This document shows, piece by piece, positions 29,871-42,256 of a stretch of 42,256 nt of DNA (its first letter is position 1; every line of letters starts with the position of its first letter). The DNA lies in IMG/VR virus record IMGVR_UViG_3300029286_000097, positions 1 to 42,256 of that record; one strand, 5' to 3'. The notes below the pieces were generated by a model, which did no database searches, was not told where the DNA came from, and was given only the letters and a program-made list of their open reading frames with translations. A program made the position numbers and the translations under genes. Origin of the DNA: a virus.

Positions 29871-32237
29871 ATGGCGGATACGTTTAAACCACTTCAAACG
29901 CAAGCAACATCTCTTTACGGAGCTGGAGCTGTTTTAGGCGCTACATCAATAATACTTTCTTCATTAGTCGATTTAGAAGGTAATACAATCGCAATGACTG
30001 ATTTAGGTTCTTTAGGATTTGGGACAATAGAGCCTGGCTCTTCTGGTCAAGAAGAATCTATTACTTTTACTGGGATTACTCAAAATGCTAACGGTACGGC
30101 CACTTTGACTGGAGTTAAAAATCAACTAGGTAAAGCTCCTTATACGCAGACTGCTGGTCTTTTAAGAAGTCACGCTGGCGGTTCAATCTTTGTTTTATCT
30201 AATACCGCAGGATTTTATGAGTCAATTAGTGGAAAAGCTAATGATGAAACTGTAACTGGAGTTTGGACTTTTACTTCTCCTAATTATCCTCGTATGGATA
30301 GTGCGGCTGTTGCTCCAACAGATGATGAAGAATTTGCTACTAAAAAATACGCTGATGATGTATTTACTGGAGCTATCGGCACAGCTTCAAATACTACTGC
30401 TGGCGTAATTAAAACCGACAAAGCAAATAATGGAAAACCTCGAACATATCAAACCTTAGTCCAGGAACAAGCTACTCCAGGCATGACTTTAAAAGTTTTA
30501 CCTTTCAAAATTGCTGAAGGAGACAAAATTGTTGATTATACTGGCGGAGATTCTCCTGTTTTCACTCCTCCTCAAAATATCGGCGATTTGGGAATTGTAA
30601 TAATTACTAGTGATAATGAAACCGTAACTATCAACGGAGTAATCTTTACTTTTAAAGCAACACTTAGTGCTGTAGCTGGACAAGTATTGATAGGTGCTAC
30701 TGTCGCAACCGCTAGAGCAAATTTGGCTGATTTAATAAATAATCCTAATTCTACAAACTCAAACCATGTAGCTCTCTCTGCCGGTAATCAAACCTTGATG
30801 TCAGGTACTTCGGCTATTGACGATTTAAGTTCCAAAATAACCATTAAAAAAACTGGATCGACGACGCTTACAGTAACTGAGACTATGGCTGGAACTGGGA
30901 ACGTATGGACGGCTAACACAAATCCTAAAATTGATATCTTAGTATATGACACCATTAATTCTATTTTAGTTATTCGTCCTGGTACTCCAGCAGCTTCTCC
31001 TTCTATTCCGTCTCCTGTGTCAGGAGATATAATGCTTGCCGAAATTTATCATAGATTGAATGAAATATCGATTAAGGAAAATAGTGACTCCGTAAATGGG
31101 TATATCCAAAAGTTTTTTGTACCCTCAGTTTATAGAACAGATATAGCTACTACTGCTGTATTAAATTCAAAATTAAAATTTGCTGGTGACGGATCTGACG
31201 GGGCTTTAACTTTACAAAACCTAGTAGGCACGGGAACGATTACATCAACAGGGGCGTCAGTTTTAGGTAACGGAACTTTATTTACTACAGAATTTACTGT
31301 AGGCGATAGAATTATAGTTGGCGCTGTTGTAAAAACAATTACAGTTATTACAGATAATACGCATTTAACCGTAGGCGTAGCTTATTCGCCAGATGTAGTT
31401 AACCAGGCATTCACTAGAGGACGAACAACTACAATAGACTTAGGTAGCGCAATTTTATTTAAAAAACAATACAGCTCTATAACAATTACGGGGAATACAG
31501 ATTTAAAGTTTAGTAACCCTTCAGCTAACGGAACAATCCTTATTTTAAAGGTTTTAGGTGACGTAACTATTACAAGCGCGCAAGTACCTGCTATAGACTT
31601 AAAGTCATTAGGGTCAGCTTTAATTACGAATGCTTATGGTCTTTTTGGGTTAGCGACAGCTGGCGCCAACGCTTCTAATAGCGTGGGTGGTACAGGTGCT
31701 TTTTGGAACGTTGGAATAGACGGAAAAATAATTAAAGTAGGTTGCGGTGCGGGCGGTGGTAGTGGGAGTGGTGCCGGCGGACGTGGTGCCGGCGGACTAT
31801 ATATTGAATGCGGAGGAGCTCTTAATTTTACATCAACAATAGACGCCTCGGGTATGGCAGCTGTAAATACTACCAGTGCCTCTTCAGGTGGCGGTGGCGG
31901 TGGCGGTTGCGTGATTATTTTATATACCACAGTTACAGCAAATACGGGAACAATATTAGCTGCCGGTGGGAAGGGTGGAGATGTTTCTAAACTGAGTCCA
32001 ATAGGCGGTGGTGCCGGAGGTACCGCTGGAATTATTACAACTTATGGAATTTCACAGGGTGGTGCCGGAGGATACGAATCGCATTCTGATACTGGCGGTT
32101 CTGGTGGTGCCGGTGCTGGTGGCGGTGGCGGTGGAGGCGGAGGAATTGGCGGAGATGATCAAACAAATGATAGATATAGCTCTGGCGGTGGCGGTGGAGG
32201 AGGTGGTTACTACGTAGGTAACAATACGGAATTTTAA
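29871..32237 (+). CDS. Tail fibre/spike protein with glycine-rich tip
   Basis: 788 residues: a helical/beta N-terminus, a middle beta-rich part (a TARANLADLINNPNSTN-like structural segment near 285), and a C-terminal glycine-rich tip (GAGGGSGSGAGGRGAGG and several poly-Gly runs) like the protein at 3132. It probably forms a second adhesin or a tail appendage. Recognition rests on composition and order. Confidence 0.65.
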   Translation: MADTFKPLQTQATSLYGAGAVLGATSIILSSLVDLEGNTIAMTDLGSLGFGTIEPGSSGQEESITFTGITQNANGTATLTGVKNQLGKAPYTQTAGLLRSHAGGSIFVLSNTAGFYESISGKANDETVTGVWTFTSPNYPRMDSAAVAPTDDEEFATKKYADDVFTGAIGTASNTTAGVIKTDKANNGKPRTYQTLVQEQATPGMTLKVLPFKIAEGDKIVDYTGGDSPVFTPPQNIGDLGIVIITSDNETVTINGVIFTFKATLSAVAGQVLIGATVATARANLADLINNPNSTNSNHVALSAGNQTLMSGTSAIDDLSSKITIKKTGSTTLTVTETMAGTGNVWTANTNPKIDILVYDTINSILVIRPGTPAASPSIPSPVSGDIMLAEIYHRLNEISIKENSDSVNGYIQKFFVPSVYRTDIATTAVLNSKLKFAGDGSDGALTLQNLVGTGTITSTGASVLGNGTLFTTEFTVGDRIIVGAVVKTITVITDNTHLTVGVAYSPDVVNQAFTRGRTTTIDLGSAILFKKQYSSITITGNTDLKFSNPSANGTILILKVLGDVTITSAQVPAIDLKSLGSALITNAYGLFGLATAGANASNSVGGTGAFWNVGIDGKIIKVGCGAGGGSGSGAGGRGAGGLYIECGGALNFTSTIDASGMAAVNTTSASSGGGGGGGCVIILYTTVTANTGTILAAGGKGGDVSKLSPIGGGAGGTAGIITTYGISQGGAGGYESHSDTGGSGGAGAGGGGGGGGGIGGDDQTNDRYSSGGGGGGGGYYVGNNTEF

Positions 32238-32260
32238 ACACATTGATTAGATATAAAAAT

Positions 32261-34201
32261 ATGTCAACTATGAAAACAAACGAATTACCCTATCAAACCT
32301 ACGAACGGATTACCGGTAAAAAATGGGGAAGTGATCCAAGTGCTTATAAAACTTATGGAGTTACCTCTCCGGCCGGTTCTTCAGCTGCTAATCTTCAGCT
32401 TCAAACAAAGCTTTTAGCAACCGCTAATACCCCCGCAAGACAAGACGTAGAAACTATTACTAATCCTAATGGCACTTCTACTGCTATCGTGCGACCTAAA
32501 GGCTACACAGCTTCAATGAATCAACCTTCAGTGGTAACCTCAGGAGCTGCTTCTTCTAATTTAAATACTATTAAATCTGATCTTAATAATTGGAACACAG
32601 GAATTCAAAATCAAAATATTATTAATGCTCAGAATAAAGCTAATGCTGCTGCTCAGAAGATAGTTACTGACCAAAATAAAGCTAACACCGGCGCAGCTTT
32701 AACTCAAGCTGGTGATAAGACTAAAACTAATATGTTATTAGAAAGTCTTAAAGCAGAACTTGCTAAAGGTAAAACAGATACGTCTAACTATGGAAATGAA
32801 AAATCTCCTTCTGGAATGAGTAAAGACCAAGAACTAGAAGCTGCTTATCAAAGAATTCAAGCTGGCAATCCTAGTGAAGCTGACCTCGCTAATGTAGAAC
32901 ACGCTAAAGGAAATGGTTGGATGCCTTCTGGTTTAGCTCCTATGGCCACTCCCACTGCGGCTCCTACAGAAGCTCCTAAAGCTCCAGATAATAAATTAGA
33001 TAGAACTAAATTTGATATTAATGGCAATCCTCTTTATAACGAAGACGGAACTCCTACTCAATATAAAGAAATCCAAGACTTAGAAGCAGAAAGAGATAAA
33101 TACGATACTGAGATGGATAATATTATTAACGGTAATTTTGTCTTAGACCCAGAAGAACAAGCTCAAGTAAGTGCAATGAGGTTAGCTTTTGATAAATTAA
33201 TAGATGAACAAAGAGTTGCTAATCAAAACTTTCAAGGAGCAACCGCAAGACTTGGTGAAACTTCTGGTCGTTATCGCTATGCTGGAGAAGAACAAATAGG
33301 AATTGCTAAAGATGCAATTGATCAAGGAGTAAGAAAGATTGCTGATTTAGAAGCTAAAGCTTTAAGTGCTATTTCTCAATTAAAAGAAGCATTTAAATCT
33401 AAAGATTATGAGATGATTTCTCAGCAATACGACAATATAGCCAATACTTTAAGAGAAAAAAGACAAGCTATTATTGATACTAATAATGCCGTCAGACAAG
33501 CTGCTAAAGACGCCGAAGACGCTGTTACTGCTAAACTTAACCAACAGAAACTTCAAGCTGATATTGCTGAAACAACTGGAGCTCCTTTACTTATGAATGC
33601 TTTAACTGGAGACCAGGCTCAAGACCAACAGACTATTACTAATGTGGCTGCTGCTATTAATATTGACCCTAATATCTTAATTGGTGCTTACAACACCTTA
33701 GAAGCTAAAAGAACAGCTGAAGAAGAAAAAGCTAAAGCAGAAGCTAATAAATTAACTAAGACTGTTTATAAGGGGCAAGTTACTTGGTGGAATGCTAAAG
33801 GAGAAAAGGTAAATCCAGATGGAACACCTATATCTTCGGCGCCTAAAACCTCTATTCCTTCTACTACTTCATTTACTCCTACGGAAAAGAAAAAACTTGA
33901 ACAAGCTGGTTTATCCAAGGCATCTAGACAAAACCAATTAAACTTCTTGTATGGGAAGAATGAACCGATCGGTTTTAACGAAAAAACTGCTTTATCAGAA
34001 ATGACACAAGCTATAAATGATGTAACTGGAGCAGATAGATTTATTTCTCCTCAAGACCATCAACTTTTAAGAAAACAATGGGTTGATGCTGGTGGTTCTT
34101 CAACTACATTTGATACTAAATTCCGAGGTTATTTAAATCCAAATAATCCTAATTACGTGACTAAAAAAGAAACAAAAGACGACAGGATAATTATAAAATA
34201 A
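32261..34201 (+). CDS. Internal virion (ejection) protein-like
   Basis: 646 residues from the ATG at 32261, which has the AAATATG context; a TTG 18 nt upstream is not favoured. Ala/Gln/Lys-rich with long helices (about 310-470, LEAKALSAISQLKEAFKSKD and on). This is the type and position of podovirus internal virion proteins that are ejected with the DNA. It is joined to the next gene as TAATATG. Confidence 0.65.
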   Translation: MSTMKTNELPYQTYERITGKKWGSDPSAYKTYGVTSPAGSSAANLQLQTKLLATANTPARQDVETITNPNGTSTAIVRPKGYTASMNQPSVVTSGAASSNLNTIKSDLNNWNTGIQNQNIINAQNKANAAAQKIVTDQNKANTGAALTQAGDKTKTNMLLESLKAELAKGKTDTSNYGNEKSPSGMSKDQELEAAYQRIQAGNPSEADLANVEHAKGNGWMPSGLAPMATPTAAPTEAPKAPDNKLDRTKFDINGNPLYNEDGTPTQYKEIQDLEAERDKYDTEMDNIINGNFVLDPEEQAQVSAMRLAFDKLIDEQRVANQNFQGATARLGETSGRYRYAGEEQIGIAKDAIDQGVRKIADLEAKALSAISQLKEAFKSKDYEMISQQYDNIANTLREKRQAIIDTNNAVRQAAKDAEDAVTAKLNQQKLQADIAETTGAPLLMNALTGDQAQDQQTITNVAAAINIDPNILIGAYNTLEAKRTAEEEKAKAEANKLTKTVYKGQVTWWNAKGEKVNPDGTPISSAPKTSIPSTTSFTPTEKKKLEQAGLSKASRQNQLNFLYGKNEPIGFNEKTALSEMTQAINDVTGADRFISPQDHQLLRKQWVDAGGSSTTFDTKFRGYLNPNNPNYVTKKETKDDRIIIK

Positions 34202-34202
34202 T

Positions 34203-37200
34203 ATGGCGTATGGTTTTGGAGTAAAAACTAAAACTCCTATTAAGACCGCTCCAGCAAAGAGTGGTTCTTATGGTTTTGGAGCAAAAACTATAACCGCACC
34301 ATCAACATCACAAGTAAAAACATCTTACCTATCTAAAGATTTGGGTGGTGGTGCTTATAATACTGTAATAGGACAACCAAATACTTTAGCTCTTTCTTCT
34401 GCTAAATACGGACTTTTAAATGATACTAAAAAACCTGGTCAAGAAGGACATCATATAATTGGTGTTGCTGCTGGTGGTGTGAGCATTCCTGAAAATTTTA
34501 TGAATGTTGATAAAGAGCTTAACCGAAGATTAGGAGTTATTCAAACTCAAGCGATGAATGATTACGAGGCTGGAAAAATAAGTCTTCCAGAGGTTAGGAT
34601 GAGAACACAAATAGAACTTCAGAAAGATTTATTAGAAAAGCAAGGAATAAGCGATAAAAATATAAATTTAGGAGGAAAGCCTGGGAAATTTGCTGATTAT
34701 ATGGTTGGGTCGGTTCAAAATTTAGCAAAGACTATTAAAAATAACTTATTTGGTAAAAAAATTACTCCGACTGTTTATACTCCTCCAACTAAGTTAATAA
34801 CACCAAATGCAGAGGTAGCTAAAACTCCTTTGATTACTACACAGCAAAAGACTTCTGCCACTACTCCGATGATAGACAGAGAGGCGCAAGGACCGGTTTC
34901 TTCTGTTTTCGGAGCAGTTAGAGCAACAACTGATATAGCTACTATCCCAATCACTGCTACGGTGAATTTCTTATCTCCAAGCGATAAAAAGGTTCCTATT
35001 AAAACTTTAATAAATTCTACTATAGAGATGGCTAGGCAAGACGCTCAGTCAGGGGGAACAGCTAGTATCAATCAGGCAGTTCAAAATTACTTACAAAATA
35101 GAAAGGTTGGAAAGTATGGAGGAAAAGATGTTAATGTTTTAGATGTTATGGTTCTTTCTGGATTGGGATTTTTTAATATATTTGGTGATCCAATTCTAGG
35201 AGCAGGGGCGGTTATTCCGTTAGCAAAAGAAGCAAAATTTGCTTTACAATTTAGAAAAACAGGACAAGTAGTTAAACCATTGGCTGAAGGTGTTAAGATA
35301 ATTAATCCAGTAACAAGGACTTTAGATTTAAGTAATGATGTCAAGATGGTTATTAAACCAAAGTCTAATGAGGTTATCTTCCAAGGGTTTATTCGTAGAG
35401 GTTCTAACGGGGAAATATTACGTAATCCTCTAGAAATTGAGGCTATTTCTTCAGATATTTCAAGCGCTACAGGAAAAAATATAACACCTAGGGTGGTTGG
35501 GAATGATTTATCATTAACCGCAACCACTAAACCTGCTTTTCAAGTAGCTAAAGAAACTCTTAATAAAGGGGTTGCCCTTTCAAAGACAGGTCAAACTGTT
35601 AATAGCTTAGACCCTACTATTAAATATGAGATTAAACCGGTCGGTCCAGACGAGTTTGGAAAGCCAGCTATTTCTGAAACAAATATAAACCCTGTAACTA
35701 AAGAAGCTACTATTACTATCAGCCCTACTGTTAAAAGCCCAGAGAAGATTGCTGATATTATTAATCACGAACACGGAACAATCATAGAACACCGAACTGG
35801 AGAAATAGCGCCAAAATCAGCTATCCAAGCTAATGTAGATAAATTTGTCGCTGACAATATTAAAACTAAACAACAAATTGGTCAGGATATAATTAAAGAA
35901 GTGCAGAGCGTAGGCGGACTTGATAAGGCTGTTGCTCTAATCAAAGACAATCCAGCCAAGGCTCAGACCTTGATGCCTACTTTTAGTGGGATTTCCAAAA
36001 CAAAAGCTGATACTATTATTAAAAAACTAACAACCGATAAACTTGTAGCCGAAGATTTAGAAAGAACTACCAAGGAAACTGAACAGATATTAGCTGAAAT
36101 TAAAGCTAATACTCCTGAAGAAATATTTCCTGTTGAGAAGCCTGCGGTTGAGCCTAAGCAACCAGTAGAAAAACCTTCCAAGGTCGCTGAAGTTGCCAAA
36201 GAGGCAGGATTAGAAAAGAAAGCAGACGCTTTGTCTAAGGCTAGAAATGAGTTTGAAAAATCTACTTCAAAAGCTAAGGGAATTTATAATGTTAAAGAAA
36301 AGCAAGATTTATATAAAAAGATTATTAAACCTAAAATTAATAAATTAGGCAAAGTTAGCAAAGATGAAACTATTATTTATTACCAAGGTAGCAGTAAGAA
36401 CGGTCAATATGTTAATACTTCCCCTAGTGAAGTGTGGCATTATGATGTTAATAAAAATCTAGCTGTTAGAAAGATTAAAACTGACCAACTTAAAACAACT
36501 GGAAATAAACTTCGTGATGAAGTTGGTTATAGATTAATAAACAGGCCAATCAAATCACAAGAATCACCAAAAACTGTTAGAGTTTGGAGAAAAAGTAGGT
36601 TTTCTGAAGGTGGCTCGTATGTTGATTACAAAATTATAAGAAAAGAAGAAAATATCACGCTGTATCAAGGTGGAGCTGGCGGTCAGCACTGGACTCCTGA
36701 TAAGAAATACGCTTCTCAATTTGGAGAAGTAAAAGAAAAAACTGGCTCATTCTATCAGATTGATAATGGAAACAGAATGACCAATGTTTATGTTGAAGTA
36801 CCATCTAAAGAGGTTATTAAACCAGTAGTTAAAGAAGTAGCTAAGTCAGAAATTACTGATACTATAAACGCCTTTAATATTAGAAGAAAGTCTTTAGAAG
36901 ATGCTGGGTTATTACCAAAGGCTAGCGACCTACCAGGATTTGTTAATCCAGTTGAATTTAAAAAGATTATTACTGAAAGTCCTCTAGTAGTTGAGGCTAG
37001 AAAGAGTCTAAAACCTTTAAACTTCCAAGACACAGAAACCCAGAATATCTTTAGACAATGGAACGGTATTCATATATTGGGCAAAGAATCTGCTCGCAAA
37101 GAAGCTGCTAAACTCCCTATATTAGGTAGAGAAAATGGAATGAGATCTATCTTTGACTATGAATCAGGTAGACCCAGTGAATTAGGCAACAAAATAAAAG

Positions 37201-39254
37201 ATGTCTTTGATAAATTACACTCCGAAGCAAGACAGCGTGGTTTAGATACCGCCTATAGACAGAACTATATTCCTCAAGTTTATGCCAATACCAGGGAAGA
37301 AGTTATAGAAGCTGCTATAAAATATCTGCAAGATCAACAAGTCCCAGATAAGTTAGCTGAAGAATTTGTGTTAGGAGAAAAAGATTTGCCAGAAGAAATT
37401 TCAAATAGATTAAAGATTAATCCGTCTTTTGATAAAACTCGTGTATTTCCTGATTACGAGACAGCTATTAAATATAAATTAACTCCTAAATATACAGAGC
37501 CTTCTCAACTAGCTGGTTATTACAGGGAAGAAATGGAGAAGACTTTTGCTAACAGAGCCTTATTAAACGACCTTCAAAAGGCTGGAAAGTTAAAAGACTT
37601 CTACGGAGCAGGTAAAGATTGGGCTCCAATCACTACCAATTTCTCATCTAAAGAGTTCTTTGCTGCTCCAGATTTAGCCAAGATGATTAATGGAATGTTT
37701 AGAAATGAAGAAACTTTAGGCTTCGGACAGAGATTAGTCAAAAAGACCGCTGGCATAAATAGAGTTATGCAGGAAGTAAGACTTTCAGCTGGTATTCCCG
37801 GAACTTCAGTAAACTACTTTACTACTTCTCAAACCATTAAGGATGTAACTCAAGGTATCGGAGCTTTGCTGTCAGGTGATATTAAAGGCGCAGTCTCAGG
37901 ATTCAGAGCAATCCCTGCCTACTGGAGAAGCAACTTCAATAAAGGATCTATTAAATATTTTGAAAAGAATCAAACCTACGTTGACGAAATGGCTAAACAA
38001 GGTATAGACCTTACAAGTCGTATTGGAAAATATAATAAAGTATCTTTAAGAAATATAGCTGCTAGTAAGAACTACGGGAAACTGTTAGGTGAAGGATGGA
38101 ATCGTGCTTTTGGTGAAAAGACTTTTAATTCATTTATGCCGATGAGAATATTAGATACCTATAAAGATACTAAATTACAATTAATTGCTAAAGGTTTACC
38201 AGAAGATGAAGCCATTAAGATCGCCGCTGACACGGCTAAGAAGTTCCACGGATTAGTTGAAAAGATCGGCAGAGACAAAACTACCGAAGATGTGTTAGGA
38301 ACTTTCTTCTTCGCTCCTAAATTCCGTGAAGGCATTATAAATACTTTAGCTAATACCGTTAAAGGATTTGGTCCTAAGAATTTAAAGAACCCAGCCTTTA
38401 GAAGAAACCGCCAATTAATGTTAGGTATTATTGTAACGGCTATTCTCTACGATCAGTTAAATAGAAAGCTTAATAATCATTCAATGGTTGATAACCCAGC
38501 CGGTAAAGAAGACAGCTTAATGATTCCTCTGCCTAATAGTGATATTGCCTATATGCCGCTACTTCCTTCATTCCTTTCTATCCCAAGAAGCATATTCGGT
38601 TCCCTATCCGCTCTTTATAAAGGTGATGTTGCGGCTTCTAGTCAAAAGATTTCTGGAAACTTCTCTATGGGTATTAAGACTTCAACAGAAGTTTTATCTA
38701 ATAGAGATTACTTTGGAAGAGAAATATATACACAGACAGATACTGGTCCTCAAAAGATGCAGAAATTAGCTACTTACGCTGGATTGGCTGTAAATCATCC
38801 TTATATTGAAATTGCTTATAAGTACCAGCAAGGGAAGATTCCTGCTTACCAAGCCTGGTCACAGGCCTTAGAAATGCCTTTTAAATATGGAAGTGAAGAA
38901 AAGTTAATCCAATCTGAGTATTACGACCAAGTTTCTAAGAACAAAATAACCAAAGCGAGAGAGAAGGCTGCATTTAAAACTAAAGTTTATGATAAAATAA
39001 TGGAATTAGATGGAGAAGAATATTCTGACGCAATTATAGCTTTAAGTGATAATGAATATAAATTGTTTATGGCAGTTAAAAAAACTGAAACCGCTAAGGC
39101 TACCATAAAGGCTAAGCCAGCTGTTTACGCAAAATACAAAGAGTTCCAGAACCTAATGAACGCTAATAAAACAGAAGAGGCTCAGACATTAATCAATAAT
39201 ATGACGGACAGTGAGTATAAAACTTTTAAAAAGATTTATGATTCATTTGAATAA
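34203..39254 (+). CDS. Giant polyvalent internal virion protein
   Basis: 1683 residues. Near residues 79-110 there is GQEGHHIIGVAAGG with Asn98, an HNH/endonuclease VII-like nuclease motif. At about 815-860 ENITLYQGGAGGQHWTPDKK followed by KYASQFG resembles ADP-ribosyltransferase cores. About 1400-1510 (LMLGIIVTAILYDQLNRKLN, DSLMIPLPNSDIAYMP) resembles the LPD38 domain of phage polyvalent proteins. Such proteins enter the cell with the DNA and counter host defences or aid ejection. Enzyme activities are inferred from motifs. Position between the ejection protein and fibre genes supports a virion role. Confidence 0.75.
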   Translation: MAYGFGVKTKTPIKTAPAKSGSYGFGAKTITAPSTSQVKTSYLSKDLGGGAYNTVIGQPNTLALSSAKYGLLNDTKKPGQEGHHIIGVAAGGVSIPENFMNVDKELNRRLGVIQTQAMNDYEAGKISLPEVRMRTQIELQKDLLEKQGISDKNINLGGKPGKFADYMVGSVQNLAKTIKNNLFGKKITPTVYTPPTKLITPNAEVAKTPLITTQQKTSATTPMIDREAQGPVSSVFGAVRATTDIATIPITATVNFLSPSDKKVPIKTLINSTIEMARQDAQSGGTASINQAVQNYLQNRKVGKYGGKDVNVLDVMVLSGLGFFNIFGDPILGAGAVIPLAKEAKFALQFRKTGQVVKPLAEGVKIINPVTRTLDLSNDVKMVIKPKSNEVIFQGFIRRGSNGEILRNPLEIEAISSDISSATGKNITPRVVGNDLSLTATTKPAFQVAKETLNKGVALSKTGQTVNSLDPTIKYEIKPVGPDEFGKPAISETNINPVTKEATITISPTVKSPEKIADIINHEHGTIIEHRTGEIAPKSAIQANVDKFVADNIKTKQQIGQDIIKEVQSVGGLDKAVALIKDNPAKAQTLMPTFSGISKTKADTIIKKLTTDKLVAEDLERTTKETEQILAEIKANTPEEIFPVEKPAVEPKQPVEKPSKVAEVAKEAGLEKKADALSKARNEFEKSTSKAKGIYNVKEKQDLYKKIIKPKINKLGKVSKDETIIYYQGSSKNGQYVNTSPSEVWHYDVNKNLAVRKIKTDQLKTTGNKLRDEVGYRLINRPIKSQESPKTVRVWRKSRFSEGGSYVDYKIIRKEENITLYQGGAGGQHWTPDKKYASQFGEVKEKTGSFYQIDNGNRMTNVYVEVPSKEVIKPVVKEVAKSEITDTINAFNIRRKSLEDAGLLPKASDLPGFVNPVEFKKIITESPLVVEARKSLKPLNFQDTETQNIFRQWNGIHILGKESARKEAAKLPILGRENGMRSIFDYESGRPSELGNKIKDVFDKLHSEARQRGLDTAYRQNYIPQVYANTREEVIEAAIKYLQDQQVPDKLAEEFVLGEKDLPEEISNRLKINPSFDKTRVFPDYETAIKYKLTPKYTEPSQLAGYYREEMEKTFANRALLNDLQKAGKLKDFYGAGKDWAPITTNFSSKEFFAAPDLAKMINGMFRNEETLGFGQRLVKKTAGINRVMQEVRLSAGIPGTSVNYFTTSQTIKDVTQGIGALLSGDIKGAVSGFRAIPAYWRSNFNKGSIKYFEKNQTYVDEMAKQGIDLTSRIGKYNKVSLRNIAASKNYGKLLGEGWNRAFGEKTFNSFMPMRILDTYKDTKLQLIAKGLPEDEAIKIAADTAKKFHGLVEKIGRDKTTEDVLGTFFFAPKFREGIINTLANTVKGFGPKNLKNPAFRRNRQLMLGIIVTAILYDQLNRKLNNHSMVDNPAGKEDSLMIPLPNSDIAYMPLLPSFLSIPRSIFGSLSALYKGDVAASSQKISGNFSMGIKTSTEVLSNRDYFGREIYTQTDTGPQKMQKLATYAGLAVNHPYIEIAYKYQQGKIPAYQAWSQALEMPFKYGSEEKLIQSEYYDQVSKNKITKAREKAAFKTKVYDKIMELDGEEYSDAIIALSDNEYKLFMAVKKTETAKATIKAKPAVYAKYKEFQNLMNANKTEEAQTLINNMTDSEYKTFKKIYDSFE

Positions 39255-39255
39255 T

Positions 39256-39359
39256 ATGGACACTATATATCAAATAGGAAACTTTATTTTGCTAGGTTAC
39301 GGAGCTTTTTTACTAATCATTTGCCCGTTGCTAGTAGTTAGTGCAATAATTTCAATACT

Positions 39360-39378
<19 letters not shown>
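39256..39378 (+). CDS. Single-pass membrane micro-protein
   Basis: 40 residues: MDTIYQIGNF, then one long hydrophobic segment (about 11-35, ILLGYGAFLLIICPLLVVSA and on) and a basic end WTKNK. The start is joined to the previous stop as TAATATG, and the end overlaps the fibre start by 19 nt. Possibly a holin or exclusion peptide; placed before the fibre gene. Confidence 0.55.

Positions 39379-42256
<2,878 letters not shown>

Noticed and set aside
35760-35800. Zinc metallopeptidase motif in the polyvalent protein (NHEHGTIIEH)
   Set aside because: The HExxH pattern is not met (fifth position is Thr), so an active zincin is not supported.

Overview
The window looks like almost one full genome unit of an AT-rich, tailed, probably podovirus-like, dsDNA bacteriophage. 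Coordinates 1-120 recur exactly at 41108-41227, inside the same tail-fibre reading frame. The simplest reading is a circular (circularly permuted) genome of about 41.1 kb, in which the two window ends carry two different versions of the 3' part of one fibre gene. No integrase, repressor, DNA polymerase, tRNA or CRISPR array was recognised. The host is not identifiable from the sequence alone. Nearly all starts lack a Shine-Dalgarno (SD) sequence and sit in an A/T-rich context ending ATATG. The fibres carry GNVGIGTT repeats of a kind I associate with phages of Patescibacteria (CPR) or Bacteroidota. That host suggestion is inference only.

Layout. Rightward late genes run from a consensus promoter at 15280-15308, through packaging (DUF5681-like protein, terminase), portal, scaffold-like protein, decoration proteins and a major capsid gene split by two group I introns. 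They continue through neck/tail proteins, two internal virion (ejection) proteins, one a 1683-residue polyvalent protein, to the collagen-like tail fibre at the right edge. The left edge continues with the rest of a fibre gene, a glycine-rich tip protein, holin-like and coiled-coil membrane proteins, a small cassette with strong SD signals, and a papain-like peptidase. A bidirectional terminator at 6603-6630 separates these from the leftward early block (15096 down to 6616). That block holds a lambda-O-like initiator with internal iteron-like palindromes, two adenine methyltransferases, a PD-(D/E)XK nuclease, an HNH protein, a membrane-anchored lytic transglycosylase and many small unknown, membrane or zinc-ribbon proteins.

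Most unusual features. (1) Several intergenic gaps hold long nested perfect stems that look like structured RNAs: 6974-7154, 7478-7645, 9324-9501, 11201-11262, 17960-18310 and 21465-21544. Others sit directly downstream of three predicted promoters (15347-15411, 15112-15186, 11846-11912). (2) The capsid gene can be reconstructed as three exons with a 29-nt middle exon between two HNH-bearing group I introns. (3) A 24-copy hexamer array varies in only one column. (4) Two small genes contain one in-frame TGA each, yet their frames continue sensibly to a TAA next to the following gene. (5) A stop-start heptamer, TAATATG, recurs at many operon junctions.
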